Part shown: piece after piece, positions 20,553 through 29,355 of the stretch
How positions within the stretch are numbered: the first letter of the stretch is position 1
Layout of the letters: every line of letters begins with the position of its first letter
From: Paraconexibacter algicola
Lineage (GTDB): Bacteria; Actinomycetota; Thermoleophilia; Solirubrobacterales; Solirubrobacteraceae
DNA: 64,000 nt
NCBI RefSeq assembly: GCF_003044185.1
Contig: NZ_PYYB01000001.1
Span: forward strand, 1,240,001 to 1,304,000
Reading direction: 5' to 3'
Program-made: the position numbers and the translations under genes
The notes under the pieces: model-generated
Database searches by the model: none
Told to the model about the DNA's origin: nothing
What the model saw: only the letters and a program-made list of their open reading frames with translations

Positions 20553-21494
20553 TCAGTCGAGCGCGAGGCCGACGATCCGGCCGATCAGCTCGTCGAAGCC
20601 GATGCCGGCCGCCTCGGCGGCGAGCGGCATCAGCGACGTCTCGGTCAGCCCGGGGACCGCGTTGGCCTCGAGCACGGTCAGCTCGCCGGTCGCGTCGTCG
20701 CGCATGAGGTCGACGCGCGAGAAGCCCTGGCAGCCGAGCAGGCGGTGGACCGCCAGCGCGAGCTCCTGGGCCTGCGCCGTGGTCTCCGCGGGCAGGTCGG
20801 CGGGGCACACGAACGTCGTGTTGCCGATGTTGTAGCGGGCCTCGAAGTCGTAGGCCCCGGCGTCGGCGGGGATCGCCTGCACGACCGGGAGCGCCTCGTC
20901 GCCGAGCACCGACACGGCGAGATCGGTGCCGGTGACGTGCCGCTCGAGCAGGATCTTCGTCGAGTAGGAGAAGCCGGCGACGAGCGCGCCGGGGACGGCG
21001 GCCGCGTCGGCCGCGAACTTGATGCCCAGCGCCGAGCCCTGGTCGGCCGGCTTGACGACGAGCGGGAAGCCGAGCCGCTCCTCGATCGCCCCGAGCGCCT
21101 CGGCCGCGCCGAGCTCCTTGAACGCGGTCTCGTTGAACGACAGGAAGTCGGGCGTCGGGATCCCGGCGTCGCGCATCGCGTGCTTGGCGAGCACCTTGTC
21201 GGTGCAGCGGATGCACGCGCTGACGCCCGAGCCGGTGTACGGGATGCCGAGGACCTCGAGCAGCTCCTGCACGGTGCCGTCCTCGCCGTCGCGGCCGTGC
21301 AGCGCGACGAACGCGACGTCCGGATCGGCGGCGCGCAGCCGCGCGACGAGGTCGTGCCCGACGTCGATGCCCACGACCCGGTGGCCGCGGCGCTCCAGTG
21401 CGTCCTCGACACGGGCGCCCGAGGTCAGGGAGACGCCGCGCTCCAGCGAGCGGCCGCCCTTGAGCACCGCGACCGACAGCTTCCGCCGGCCCAC
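20553..21494 (-). CDS. ddl: D-alanine--D-alanine ligase
   Basis: Ddl makes the D-Ala-D-Ala dipeptide for peptidoglycan. It is an ATP-grasp enzyme of 313 residues. Visible motifs are HGRDGEDGTVQELLEVLGIP and YTGSGV in the N-lobe, VKPADQGSALGIKF for ATP binding, and LEANAVPGLTETSLMP in the C-terminal metal and substrate loop. The GTG at 21494 starts 5 nt after the aminotransferase stop, with GGAG nearby, so the two are probably cotranscribed. Confidence 0.93.
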   Translation of the reverse strand: MGRRKLSVAVLKGGRSLERGVSLTSGARVEDALERRGHRVVGIDVGHDLVARLRAADPDVAFVALHGRDGEDGTVQELLEVLGIPYTGSGVSACIRCTDKVLAKHAMRDAGIPTPDFLSFNETAFKELGAAEALGAIEERLGFPLVVKPADQGSALGIKFAADAAAVPGALVAGFSYSTKILLERHVTGTDLAVSVLGDEALPVVQAIPADAGAYDFEARYNIGNTTFVCPADLPAETTAQAQELALAVHRLLGCQGFSRVDLMRDDATGELTVLEANAVPGLTETSLMPLAAEAAGIGFDELIGRIVGLALD

Positions 21495-21499
21495 GCGGC

Positions 21500-22954
21500 T
21501 CAGCTCCGCTCGCCGCGGCGGGCGGCGTCCTCGCCGGAGCGTCGCGGCAGGTGCAGCACGTCGGCCAGCGACGGGTCGGGCGCGGCCGCGGGCGGAGCGG
21601 GCCGCGACCGGCGCCCGCCGGTGAGCGTGTCGAGCAGGTGCAGCTGCTCGGCGACGACCTCGCCGATGCGGCGCACGCCCTCCTGCAGGTCGTCCTCGCC
21701 GACCCCGGAGAAGTTCAGGCGCATCGACCGCTCGCCGCGCCCGTCGAGGTACGCCGCCCGGCCGGGCACGAACGCGACGTTGCGCGTCAGCGCCTTGGCG
21801 AGCAGGTCGGTGGTGTCCAGGCCCTCGGGCAGCGTCGCCCACACGAACAGGCCGCCGGCGGGATGCGTCCACGTCGCGTCCGCCGGGAAGTCGGTGGCCA
21901 GCGCGTCCAGCAGCGTGTCGCGGCGGCGCCGATACAGGTCCTTGATCTGCTGGATGTACGCGGGCCAGCGGCCGGTGCGGAAGTAGGTGGAGACGAACAG
22001 CTGCGCGAACGTCGTGGAGCACAGGTCGGTGCCCGCCTTCGCGACGTTGAGCTTCTGCAGCACGGGCCGCGGCGCGGCGGCCCAGCCGACCCGGGCACCG
22101 GGGGAGAGGATCTTCGAGAACGTGCCGAGGTAGATGACGAACTGCCCGCCGTCCAGCGCGTACAGCGTCGGCAGCGGGTCCCCCTCGTAGCGCAGGACGC
22201 CGTAGGGGTTGTCCTCCAGGACGAGCAGCTCGCGCTCCTGCGCGATGTCGACGAGCCGGCGGCGGCGGGCCAGCGACATCGTCGCGCCGCCGGGGTTCTG
22301 GAAGTTCGGGATCGTGTAGATGAACTTCGGGCGGCGGCCCTGCTTCTCGAGGGCGTCGAGCGTCTCCTCGAGCAGGTCGATCCGCATGCCGTCGGCGTCG
22401 ATCTCGATCTGGTGCAGGTCGGCCTGGTAAGCGGCGAAGGTCGGGATCGCGCCCGGGTAGGTCGGCGCCTCGGCGATGACGACGTCGCCCGGATCCACGA
22501 GCGTCTTGCAGACGAGGTCGATCACCTGCTGGCCGCCGGTGGTGACGAGCACGTCGCCGGGATCGACCGGGGTGTCCTCGGCGGCCATGACCTCGGCGAT
22601 CGCCTCGGACAGCTCGGCGATGCCCTCGGTCGGCCCGTACTGCAGCGCCCGCGCGGTGCCCTCCGCGGCGACCATCGACATGATCTGCGCGAAGTCCTCG
22701 GCGGGGAAGGTGGAGGTGTCGGCGAGGCCGCCGGCGAGCGAGATGACCTCGGGCCGCTCGGTGATCGCCATCAGGTCCCGCATCGCGGAGGACTTCATCG
22801 CCTTGGTGCGCTGGGCGAAGAGGCCCGCGTAGCGCTCCAGATCGCGCGAGGACGAGCCCTGGGGCGGGCGGCCGGATGCGCCGGAGCCGATGCGGTGGGG
22901 CATGTCCTTCGGTTCGCCGCGCCCGGGGCGCGGACCTTCTTCCTCTATGGTCAT
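21500..22954 (-). CDS. PLP-dependent aminotransferase (class I, MocR/LysN-like)
   Basis: This 484-residue fold-type I aminotransferase resembles 2-aminoadipate or aromatic transaminases. The PLP lysine is in GTFSKILSPGARVGW. Other family blocks are LQYGPTEGI, VTTGGQQVIDLV and YTIPNFQNPGG. About 40 N-terminal residues are disordered. The ATG at 22954 has GGAGG 5 nt upstream and a TACCGT -10; MPHRIG at 22903 is an alternative start. The unusual Ala/Pro-rich C-terminus follows residue 440. The substrate cannot be fixed, but the coupling to ddl hints at amino acid supply for the wall. Confidence 0.85.
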   Translation of the reverse strand: MTIEEEGPRPGRGEPKDMPHRIGSGASGRPPQGSSSRDLERYAGLFAQRTKAMKSSAMRDLMAITERPEVISLAGGLADTSTFPAEDFAQIMSMVAAEGTARALQYGPTEGIAELSEAIAEVMAAEDTPVDPGDVLVTTGGQQVIDLVCKTLVDPGDVVIAEAPTYPGAIPTFAAYQADLHQIEIDADGMRIDLLEETLDALEKQGRRPKFIYTIPNFQNPGGATMSLARRRRLVDIAQERELLVLEDNPYGVLRYEGDPLPTLYALDGGQFVIYLGTFSKILSPGARVGWAAAPRPVLQKLNVAKAGTDLCSTTFAQLFVSTYFRTGRWPAYIQQIKDLYRRRRDTLLDALATDFPADATWTHPAGGLFVWATLPEGLDTTDLLAKALTRNVAFVPGRAAYLDGRGERSMRLNFSGVGEDDLQEGVRRIGEVVAEQLHLLDTLTGGRRSRPAPPAAAPDPSLADVLHLPRRSGEDAARRGERS

Positions 22955-22964
22955 GCGGCCTCCA

Positions 22965-22970
22965 ACGGTA
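22965..22970 (-). promoter_or_regulatory. Candidate -10 for the aminotransferase-ddl unit
   Basis: TACCGT on the minus strand ends 10 nt before the ATG at 22954. A GGAGG ribosome site lies between. It sits in the 28-bp divergent spacer. Confidence 0.4.
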
Positions 22971-22982
22971 GCGATCCCTCTC

Positions 22983-23564
22983 ATGCGCGCCCTTCTCGAC
23001 AGCCTCCAGGGCGCCGGCCTCGCCGGTGCCGCCGGACTCCGCCCGTTCCTTCCCGCGCTCGTCGCAGGACTGTGCGCGAGCGCGGATCTCGGCCTCGACT
23101 TCGACGACACCGACTTCGCCTTCCTCGAGGCGCCGTGGTTCCTGGCGCTGCTCGCGGTGCTCGCGATCGCGGCGCTCGTCGTGCAGCTCCGCGGGATGGT
23201 GCCCGGGGTGCGCGTCCAGTCCGCGCTCAGCGGCGTCGGGGTCGGTCTCGGCGCGCTGCTGTTCGCGGGCTCCCTGGACGACCGCTTCGCGACCTGGTGG
23301 CCGGGCATCGTCGGTGGCATCGTCGCCGCGCTGATCGCGGGCGCCGCGGCCCGCGCCCTGCTCGCCCGCACGAGCGCGCGACTGGACGCGCAGACCGCCA
23401 CGACGCTGCCGCTGTACGCGGAGGGCGCCGCGATCGTCCTGGCGGGCGGGGCGATCCTGCTGCCGCCGCTGGGCCTCGTCGGCGTGCTCGGCCTCGGGTA
23501 CCTGTACCTGCAGGGCCGCCGCCGCGAGGGCGAGAAGTACGCGGGGCTGCGGATCCTGAAGTGA
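22983..23564 (+). CDS. DUF4126 membrane protein
   Basis: This 193-residue polytopic protein shows the DUF4126 start LQGAGLAGAAGLRPFLPALVAGL. Four or more hydrophobic segments are seen (about 10-30, 50-75, 85-130, 145-180). Its function is unknown. It is the first gene of a run of five plus-strand envelope genes and overlaps the phosphodiesterase gene by 4 bp (GTGA). Confidence 0.8.
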   Translation: MRALLDSLQGAGLAGAAGLRPFLPALVAGLCASADLGLDFDDTDFAFLEAPWFLALLAVLAIAALVVQLRGMVPGVRVQSALSGVGVGLGALLFAGSLDDRFATWWPGIVGGIVAALIAGAAARALLARTSARLDAQTATTLPLYAEGAAIVLAGGAILLPPLGLVGVLGLGYLYLQGRRREGEKYAGLRILK

Positions 23565-25078
23565 GCGCGCGCCCGCGCAAGCTCGTCCTCGCGGTCATCG
23601 ACGGGCTCAAGCCGAGCGCGCTGGAGAAGGCGGTCGCCGACGGCCGCGCCCCGGTGCTTGCGACGCTCATCGACCGCGGCACCTACGTGGACGACTGCTG
23701 CGCGGCGTTCCCGAGCGTGACGCCGTGCTGCGCGGCGACGATCGCGACCGGTCGCCGGCAGGACGACCACCGCATCGCCTCGATGAACTGGTACCACCGC
23801 GACGAGCGCCGCTACGTCGAGTACGGGTCGAGCTTCGGCGCCGCCCGACGGATCGGCATCGCCAAGCAGCTCGGCGACCTCATCTACCGGATGAACCACG
23901 AGCACCTGCCGGCCGACGTGCCGACCGTGTTCGAGCGGCTCGACGACGCGGGCGTGCGCACGGCGGGCACGACCTACCTGTTCTACCGCGGCCGCCACGA
24001 GCACCAGCCGTCGAAGGAGTCGCCGATGAGCCGGCTCGCGACGACGGTCATCCGCAAGCCGGTCAAGGGCCCCCGGGAGCTGTTCTACGCCGATTTGTTC
24101 GCGAGCCGGGAGACCGGCTGCTGGTCGCGGCTGGGGATGCCCGGGCTGCGCGACCAGCACACCGGCTGCGTCGGGGCGTACCTCGTCGAGCACGACCTCT
24201 GCGACTTCCTGCTGTTCTCGCTGCCGGACAACGACACCCACTCCCACGAGCACGGTCCCGACGCGCAGGTCGCGTCGATCGCCGAGGCCGACCGGCAGCT
24301 GGAGCGGCTCGTGCACGCGGGAGGCGGGATCGACGCGTTCCTCGCCGAGCACGCGGTGATCGTCGTGGCCGACCACTCGCACGCCCTGGTCGAGAAGCGG
24401 ATCGACTTCTTCGAGGGCTTCGCCGACTACGCGGTCCTGCCCGCCAACGGGGCGCGGCCCGACCGCGCGGAGATCGCGCTGTGCCCGGCCCAGCGCAGCG
24501 CGATGGTCTACGGCCTGGTGCCCGAGGCGCGCGCCACGCTGCTGCCGCGCCTGGTGGCGACCGCGCGGGGGATCGACGGGGTCGACGTCGTCATGTGGCG
24601 GGCCTCCGACGGGACCGCCGCGGTGGCGCGCGGCGTCGGCAACGGCGGCCCGGTCCCGGCGGGCGAGCTGCGCTTCGCGCCCGGAGACGGGCCGCGCGAC
24701 ACGCGCGGGGAGTCCTGGATCGTCGAGGGCGACCTCGACGTGCTCGAGCTGCACGTGCAGGACGGGCGGATCGCCTCCGACGCCTACCCGGACGCGCTGG
24801 CGCGGATCTGGGCCGCGCTGTCGTGCGCGACCTCCGGCGACCTGCTGCTGTCGGCCGCGGCGGGCCGCGAGTTCCCCGACTGGGGGGACAGCGACCACGT
24901 CGACGCCGGCTCGCACGGGTCGCTGCACGCCGACGACTCGCTCGGCGCGCTCATCTACTGCGGCGTCGAGCCGCCACCGGAGCGGGCCGAGGGCCCCGCT
25001 GCGGGGTCGCGCTGGTCGGGCTGGTCGATCGCCGACATCACCCCGATGGCGCTGCGCCACTTCGGCGTCGAGCCCTGA
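23561..25078 (+). CDS. Type I phosphodiesterase/nucleotide pyrophosphatase-like protein
   Basis: This 505-residue alkaline phosphatase superfamily enzyme has metal-site residues in AVIDGLKPS, the putative nucleophile Thr in FPSVTPCCAATIATG, and further metal ligands in LPDNDTHSHEHG, VVADHSH and HGSLHADD. Such enzymes hydrolyse phosphodiester or pyrophosphate bonds in nucleotides or lipid-linked molecules. No signal peptide is obvious, so it may act inside the cell. The flanking GtrA and GT-C genes suggest work on polyprenyl- or nucleotide-linked sugars. Confidence 0.82.
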   Translation: MSARPRKLVLAVIDGLKPSALEKAVADGRAPVLATLIDRGTYVDDCCAAFPSVTPCCAATIATGRRQDDHRIASMNWYHRDERRYVEYGSSFGAARRIGIAKQLGDLIYRMNHEHLPADVPTVFERLDDAGVRTAGTTYLFYRGRHEHQPSKESPMSRLATTVIRKPVKGPRELFYADLFASRETGCWSRLGMPGLRDQHTGCVGAYLVEHDLCDFLLFSLPDNDTHSHEHGPDAQVASIAEADRQLERLVHAGGGIDAFLAEHAVIVVADHSHALVEKRIDFFEGFADYAVLPANGARPDRAEIALCPAQRSAMVYGLVPEARATLLPRLVATARGIDGVDVVMWRASDGTAAVARGVGNGGPVPAGELRFAPGDGPRDTRGESWIVEGDLDVLELHVQDGRIASDAYPDALARIWAALSCATSGDLLLSAAAGREFPDWGDSDHVDAGSHGSLHADDSLGALIYCGVEPPPERAEGPAAGSRWSGWSIADITPMALRHFGVEP

Positions 25079-25107
25079 GGCGCGGCGGGCGCGCGCCCGC
25101 GTGCCGC

Positions 25108-25113
25108 TACCCT
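25108..25113 (+). promoter_or_regulatory. Candidate internal -10 for gtrA-like gene
   Basis: TACCCT ends 9 nt before the ATG at 25123 with no ribosome site between, consistent with leaderless transcription. Confidence 0.4.
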
Positions 25114-25122
25114 CCAACGCAG

Positions 25123-25590
25123 ATGTCCGCCCCCGGGTCCGAGGTCGCGCACACCGAGCCGGTCCCGCAGCTCCCCAGCGCGGGTCGGCTGCGGGCTGCG
25201 GTGCGCCGACCGTCCAACTGGATGGAGCTCGTCCGCTTCGGCGCGGTCGGGGCGAGCGGCTACGTCGTGAACCTCGGGGTCTTCGCGGCCGCCGTGCACG
25301 CCGGTGGCATCGACTACCGGATCGCCGCGGTGCTCGCGTTCCTCGTCGCGGTCGCGAACAACTTCTTCTGGAACCGGCACTGGACCTTCGACGCCCGGGA
25401 CGGCCACGCCGGCTTCCAGGCCGCGCGGTTCTTCGTCGTGAGCGTCGGGGCGTTCCTCGTCAGCCTCGCCGTGCTCGAGCTGATGGTCGTCGTCGCCGAT
25501 GCGCCCGAGGTGCTCGCCCAGGCGGTCGCGATCGTCGTCGCCACGCCGTTCAACTTCGTCGGCAACAAGCTCTGGAGCTTCCGGCGGTGA
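25123..25590 (+). CDS. GtrA-family membrane protein
   Basis: This 155-residue protein has a GtrA/DPMS3-type core with four predicted membrane helices: ELVRFGAVGASGYVVNLGVF, then IAAVLAFLVAVANNFFWNRHWTF, FFVVSVGAFLVSLAVLEL and a last segment ending FNFVGNKLWSF. The NFxxNRxWTF and NFxxNKLWSF motifs are family hallmarks. GtrA proteins help flip or present polyprenyl-phosphate sugars to glycosyltransferases. It overlaps the following GT-like gene by 4 bp. Confidence 0.9.
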   Translation: MSAPGSEVAHTEPVPQLPSAGRLRAAVRRPSNWMELVRFGAVGASGYVVNLGVFAAAVHAGGIDYRIAAVLAFLVAVANNFFWNRHWTFDARDGHAGFQAARFFVVSVGAFLVSLAVLELMVVVADAPEVLAQAVAIVVATPFNFVGNKLWSFRR

Positions 25591-27407
25591 GGCGCGCCGC
25601 GACCGGTGTCGCGGTGCTCCTCGCGGTCCTGCTCGGGGCGCCCGCCGCGGGCGCGCAGCAGGCCGGCTCGGCCGGCTCGGCCACCACGACGACCGCGACG
25701 GTCCCGGCCTCCGGGGCGCCCGCGGTCGCGACGCCGTCGCAGAAGCCGGACGAGCTCGTGCCGCCCGGGGTGCTCGACCGCAAGCCGGCCGGGCACCGGC
25801 TCGACGGCTACGGCGCGATCGACCTCGCCAAGGCGGTCCCGAAGGTCCGGGCCGAGCTCCGCGGCAGGCGGGACGCCTACCCGGGCGTGTACCTCAAGGG
25901 CCCTACCCGCTGGCAGGTCGGCTACTACCTGCCCTCGCGCGGCGGCGACCCGCCGAAGGAGATCGCGCAGGTGACGATCGACGACCGCTCCGCGCGGGTG
26001 GTCGAGGCGTGGACCGGCGACCAGGTGGCCTGGACGATGGCGCGCGGCTACCCGGGCGCGTTCGGCCGCAAGGTCAACTCGCCGTGGGTGTGGATCCCGC
26101 TGACCGTCCTGTTCGTCGTGCCGTTCCTGCAGCCGCGCCGGTGGCGGCGGATGGTCCACCTCGACCTGCTCGTGCTCGTCGCGTTCGGCGTGTCGGTCGC
26201 GTACTTCAACGACGCGCAGATCGACGTCAGCGTGCCGCTCGTCTACCCGCTGCTCGTCTACCTGCTGCTGCGCATGCTGTGGATCGGGCTGCGGCCCGCG
26301 CGCGCCGCCGACCCGCAGGACGCCGACCCCGCGCGCCGGCGAGACGTGCCGCTGCTGGTGCCGGCGACGTCGCTGGCCGTCGCGACGATCTTCCTCGTCG
26401 GCTTCCGCATCGGGCTGAACGTCACGTCCTCGAACGTCATCGACGTCGGCTACGCCGGGGTGATCGGGGCGCAGAAGCTCGTCGACGGGGATCCGCTCTA
26501 CGGCACGTTCCCGAAGGACAACGAGCACGGTGACACCTACGGGCCGGTCGTCTACGCGGCCTACGTGCCGTTCGAGCAGGTGCTGCCGTGGAGCGGCCGC
26601 TGGGACGACCTTCCCGCCGCGCACGCGGCGTCGATCGCGTTCGACCTCGCGGCGCTCGTGCTCCTGTTCCTCCTGGGCCGGCGCGTCCGCGGACCGGGCC
26701 TGGGGATCGCGCTCGCCTACGGGTGGGCCGCCTACCCGTTCACCCTCTACGCGATGAACTCGGGGTCCAACGACTCGCTCGTCACCGCGCTGCTGCTGGC
26801 CGCCCTGCTCGCGGCGGGGCCGGCGCGGCGCGGCGCGGCGGCGGCCCTGGGCGGCCTGTCGAAGTTCGCGACGCTCGCGCTCGTCCCCCTGTTCGCGCTG
26901 CACGAGCGGCGCCCGCGGCCGGTCGTGCGATTCGGCCTGGCGTTCGGGGCGTGCGCGCTGCTGGCGATGGCCCCGATCCTGCTCGGCGGGGAGTCGCTGC
27001 GCACGATGGTCGACCGCACGCTCGGCTTCCAGGCCGATCGCGAGTCCCCGTTCTCGATCTGGGGGATGTACGAGCTGGGCGGGCTGCAGCGCGCGTGGCA
27101 GCTCGTCGCGGTCGGGCTGGCGCTGCTGCTGCCGCTGGTGCGCCGCCGCGGCGACACGGTCGGACTGGCCGCGTGCGCCGCCGCGATCGTGCTCGCGCTG
27201 CAGCTGGGGGTGACGCACTGGTTCTACCTCTACCTCGTGTGGGTCGCGCCGCTGGTGCTGCTGGCCGGGCTCGGCCGGGAGCTCGTGCCCGCCGCCGCCC
27301 CCGAGCCCGCGACGGCCGCGACGGCCGCCCCGCTGCGCGACGCGGACCCGGGCGCCGTCGACCCGCGCCCCGCCACGGGGGGCGCCCCGTCGGTCGCGCC
27401 GGCGTGA
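25587..27407 (+). CDS. Polytopic membrane protein, GT-C/GT87-like, with N-terminal extracytoplasmic domain
   Basis: This 606-residue protein begins with a signal-like segment (VAVLLAVLLGAPAAGAQ) and an extracytoplasmic region of about 150 residues ending VTIDDRSARVVEAWTGDQVAW, which resembles PepSY-type folds. At least nine hydrophobic segments follow. GT-C-like features are YAGVIGAQKLVDGDPLYG with a following acidic loop DNEHGDTYGPVVYAAYVPFE. It is probably a polyprenyl-phosphate-sugar-dependent transferase; the substrate is unknown. Start and stop overlap both neighbours by 4 bp. Confidence 0.7.
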   Translation: MRRAATGVAVLLAVLLGAPAAGAQQAGSAGSATTTTATVPASGAPAVATPSQKPDELVPPGVLDRKPAGHRLDGYGAIDLAKAVPKVRAELRGRRDAYPGVYLKGPTRWQVGYYLPSRGGDPPKEIAQVTIDDRSARVVEAWTGDQVAWTMARGYPGAFGRKVNSPWVWIPLTVLFVVPFLQPRRWRRMVHLDLLVLVAFGVSVAYFNDAQIDVSVPLVYPLLVYLLLRMLWIGLRPARAADPQDADPARRRDVPLLVPATSLAVATIFLVGFRIGLNVTSSNVIDVGYAGVIGAQKLVDGDPLYGTFPKDNEHGDTYGPVVYAAYVPFEQVLPWSGRWDDLPAAHAASIAFDLAALVLLFLLGRRVRGPGLGIALAYGWAAYPFTLYAMNSGSNDSLVTALLLAALLAAGPARRGAAAALGGLSKFATLALVPLFALHERRPRPVVRFGLAFGACALLAMAPILLGGESLRTMVDRTLGFQADRESPFSIWGMYELGGLQRAWQLVAVGLALLLPLVRRRGDTVGLAACAAAIVLALQLGVTHWFYLYLVWVAPLVLLAGLGRELVPAAAPEPATAATAAPLRDADPGAVDPRPATGGAPSVAPA

Positions 27408-28630
27408 GCCACGCCGGCCGGCTGCTGCCGGCGCTCGCGCTGGCGGTGACGTTCGCGCTGGTCACGACCGTCGGGCCGCTGGCGGACGACTCGATCAGCG
27501 ACCTGTTCGTCTACCGCACCTACGCGGACGCGGTCCTTCACGGGGCGCGCCCGTACGCGGACCTCGGGTTCGAGTACCCGCCCCTGGCGCTCGGGCCGCT
27601 CGTCCTGCCCGGGATCGGGGGCGCGTCGGCGGACGCGTTCGCGTGGCGGTTCGGGGCGCTGATGCTGCTCGCGGCGCTCGTCGTGCAGGCGCTCGTCGGC
27701 GCGCTCGGTGGTCGCCGGGCCGCGTGGCTGCTCGTCGCCCTGCCGCTGCTCACCGGGGCGCTGCTGCGGACCCGCTTCGACCTCGTGCCGGTGGCGCTGC
27801 TGCTCGGCGGGCTCGTGCTCGTCGCCCGCGACCGGCCGACCGCCGGGCTCGCCGTGCTCGGCCTCGGCACGGCGACCAAGCTCTTCCCGGTCGTGGCGGC
27901 CGCGCTCGTGCTCGTGCACCTGGACGCCGTCGGCCGTCGCCGCGACGCCGTGCGCGGCGCCGTCGCCTTCGCGCTCGTGCTGGCCGCGGCCTGCCTGCCG
28001 TTCGCGGGCCCCGGGTTCCTGGACCAGTTCCGCTTCCACCTCGAGCGGCCGGTGCAGATCGAGTCGACGCCCGCCTCCGTGCTGTGGGCGCTGGGCGACT
28101 CCGCGGTGACCGGCGACCCGGTGCGCCCCGACCGGTTCAAGAGCAACGGCCTGGACGGCGGACCGGCCGACCTCGTCGCCGCGCTGTCCGCGATCGCGCT
28201 CGCCGCGACGCTGCTGGCGGTGGCGATCCTCACGCACCGGGCGCGCGACCGGCCCGGCACCGTCGACCGCGCCGTGCTCGCGGGGCTGCTGGCCTTCGTC
28301 GCGCTCGGCAAGGTCCTCTCCCCGCAGTACCTCGTCTGGCTGCTGCCGCTCGCCGCGCTCGCCTGGACGCGCGGGGACCGCGGCCCGGCCGTGCTCGTGA
28401 CCCTCGCGGCGGTCGCCACCCTCGCGTACTTCCCCGGCGACTACTTCGCGCTCGTCGACGGGGACGGCGGGACGTTCGCGCTCGTCGCCGCCCGCAACGC
28501 GCTGCTGCTCGCCGCGACCGTGCTGGCGGTCCGGGCGCTCAGCCGCCCGGCGGCGGCGTCCACGGCAGCAGCACCTGCTCGATCGCGTCCGCGCGCCGCG
28601 GCTGCGACGCCCGCACCACCACCGCGTTGA
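27404..28630 (+). CDS. Polytopic membrane protein, DUF2029/GT87-like
   Basis: This 408-residue, strongly hydrophobic protein has a GT-C pattern: DLFVYRTYADAVLHGARPYADLGFEYPPL (positions 24-52) resembles the DUF2029 mannosyltransferase start, and GLGTATKLFPVVAAALVLV and SPQYLVWLLPLAAL match later family helices. It is probably a partner of the preceding GT-like protein. The last about 30 residues are Ala/Pro/Arg-rich and are encoded antisense to the phosphoesterase gene, a 92-bp convergent overlap. Confidence 0.75.
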   Translation: MSHAGRLLPALALAVTFALVTTVGPLADDSISDLFVYRTYADAVLHGARPYADLGFEYPPLALGPLVLPGIGGASADAFAWRFGALMLLAALVVQALVGALGGRRAAWLLVALPLLTGALLRTRFDLVPVALLLGGLVLVARDRPTAGLAVLGLGTATKLFPVVAAALVLVHLDAVGRRRDAVRGAVAFALVLAAACLPFAGPGFLDQFRFHLERPVQIESTPASVLWALGDSAVTGDPVRPDRFKSNGLDGGPADLVAALSAIALAATLLAVAILTHRARDRPGTVDRAVLAGLLAFVALGKVLSPQYLVWLLPLAALAWTRGDRGPAVLVTLAAVATLAYFPGDYFALVDGDGGTFALVAARNALLLAATVLAVRALSRPAAASTAAAPARSRPRAAAATPAPPPR

Positions 28631-29339
28631 TCCACGGGTCGTCGTCGCTGGTCTCGAACCGCACGCGCATCTGCGACACGAGCGACTCGATCGCCTGCTC
28701 CTTCTTCACACCGATGACGCCGCCGCGCGGGCCGGTCATGCCGACGTCGGTGCAGAACGCGGTGCCGCCGGGGAGGACCCGCGCGTCGGCGGTCGGCACG
28801 TGCGTGTGCGTCCCGACGACCGCGGTGACGCGCCCGTCCAGGTACCAGCCCATCGCGACCTTCTCGCTCGTCGCCTCGGCGTGGAAGTCGACGAGCACGT
28901 GGTCGCACTCCTGCTCCAGGCGGGCGACCTCGGTCTCGGCCTCGCTGAACGCGTGCCGCCCGGTCTGCAGGAACACGTTGCCCTGGAGGTTCAGCACCCC
29001 GAGCCGCACGCCGTCGCGCTCGACGACGCAGGACCCCTTGCCGGGCTGGCGCCGCAGGAAGTTCGCGGGGCGGATCACGCGCTCGGCCCGCTCGAGGTAG
29101 GGGAAGACCTCGCGGTGGTGGTAGGTGTGGTTGCCGAGCGTGATCACGTCGACGCCGGCCGCGAGCAGCTGGTCGGCGATCTTCGGCGTGATCCCCAGGC
29201 CGCCCGCGACGTTCTCCGCGTTGACGACCACGAACGTCGGCGCGTAGCGCTCGCGCAGCGTGGGGAGGAGGCCGAGGAGCGTGCGGCGGCCGAGCGCCCC
29301 GACGACGTCCCCGACGAACAGGATCGTGGCGTCGGTCAC
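28539..29339 (-). CDS. YmdB-type metallophosphoesterase (TIGR00282)
   Basis: This 266-residue dinuclear-metal phosphoesterase has the motifs FVGDVVGALGR, NAENVAGG, TLGNHTYHH, VDFHAEATSEK and GTHTHVPTAD, which carry all expected metal ligands. B. subtilis YmdB hydrolyses cyclic nucleotides and influences biofilm and RNase Y-linked decay. The start is a GTG at 29339, only 16 bp from the divergent ABC gene. Its 3' end overlaps the convergent GT-like gene by 92 bp. Confidence 0.92.
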   Translation of the reverse strand: MTDATILFVGDVVGALGRRTLLGLLPTLRERYAPTFVVVNAENVAGGLGITPKIADQLLAAGVDVITLGNHTYHHREVFPYLERAERVIRPANFLRRQPGKGSCVVERDGVRLGVLNLQGNVFLQTGRHAFSEAETEVARLEQECDHVLVDFHAEATSEKVAMGWYLDGRVTAVVGTHTHVPTADARVLPGGTAFCTDVGMTGPRGGVIGVKKEQAIESLVSQMRVRFETSDDDPWINAVVVRASQPRRADAIEQVLLPWTPPPGG

Positions 29340-29344
29340 CCCCG

Positions 29345-29350
29345 TAGTCT
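29345..29350 (+). promoter_or_regulatory. Candidate -10 for leaderless ABC gene
   Basis: TAGTCT ends 5 nt before the ATG at 29356 in a 16-bp divergent spacer. Its -35 would lie inside the start of the opposite gene. Confidence 0.4.
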
Positions 29351-29355
29351 CTCCG

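Noticed and set aside
22955-25117. Large N-terminal extension of the aminotransferase frame
   Set aside because: The open frame continues by chance across the opposite-strand phosphodiesterase gene. The PLP enzyme starts at 22954 with a ribosome site.
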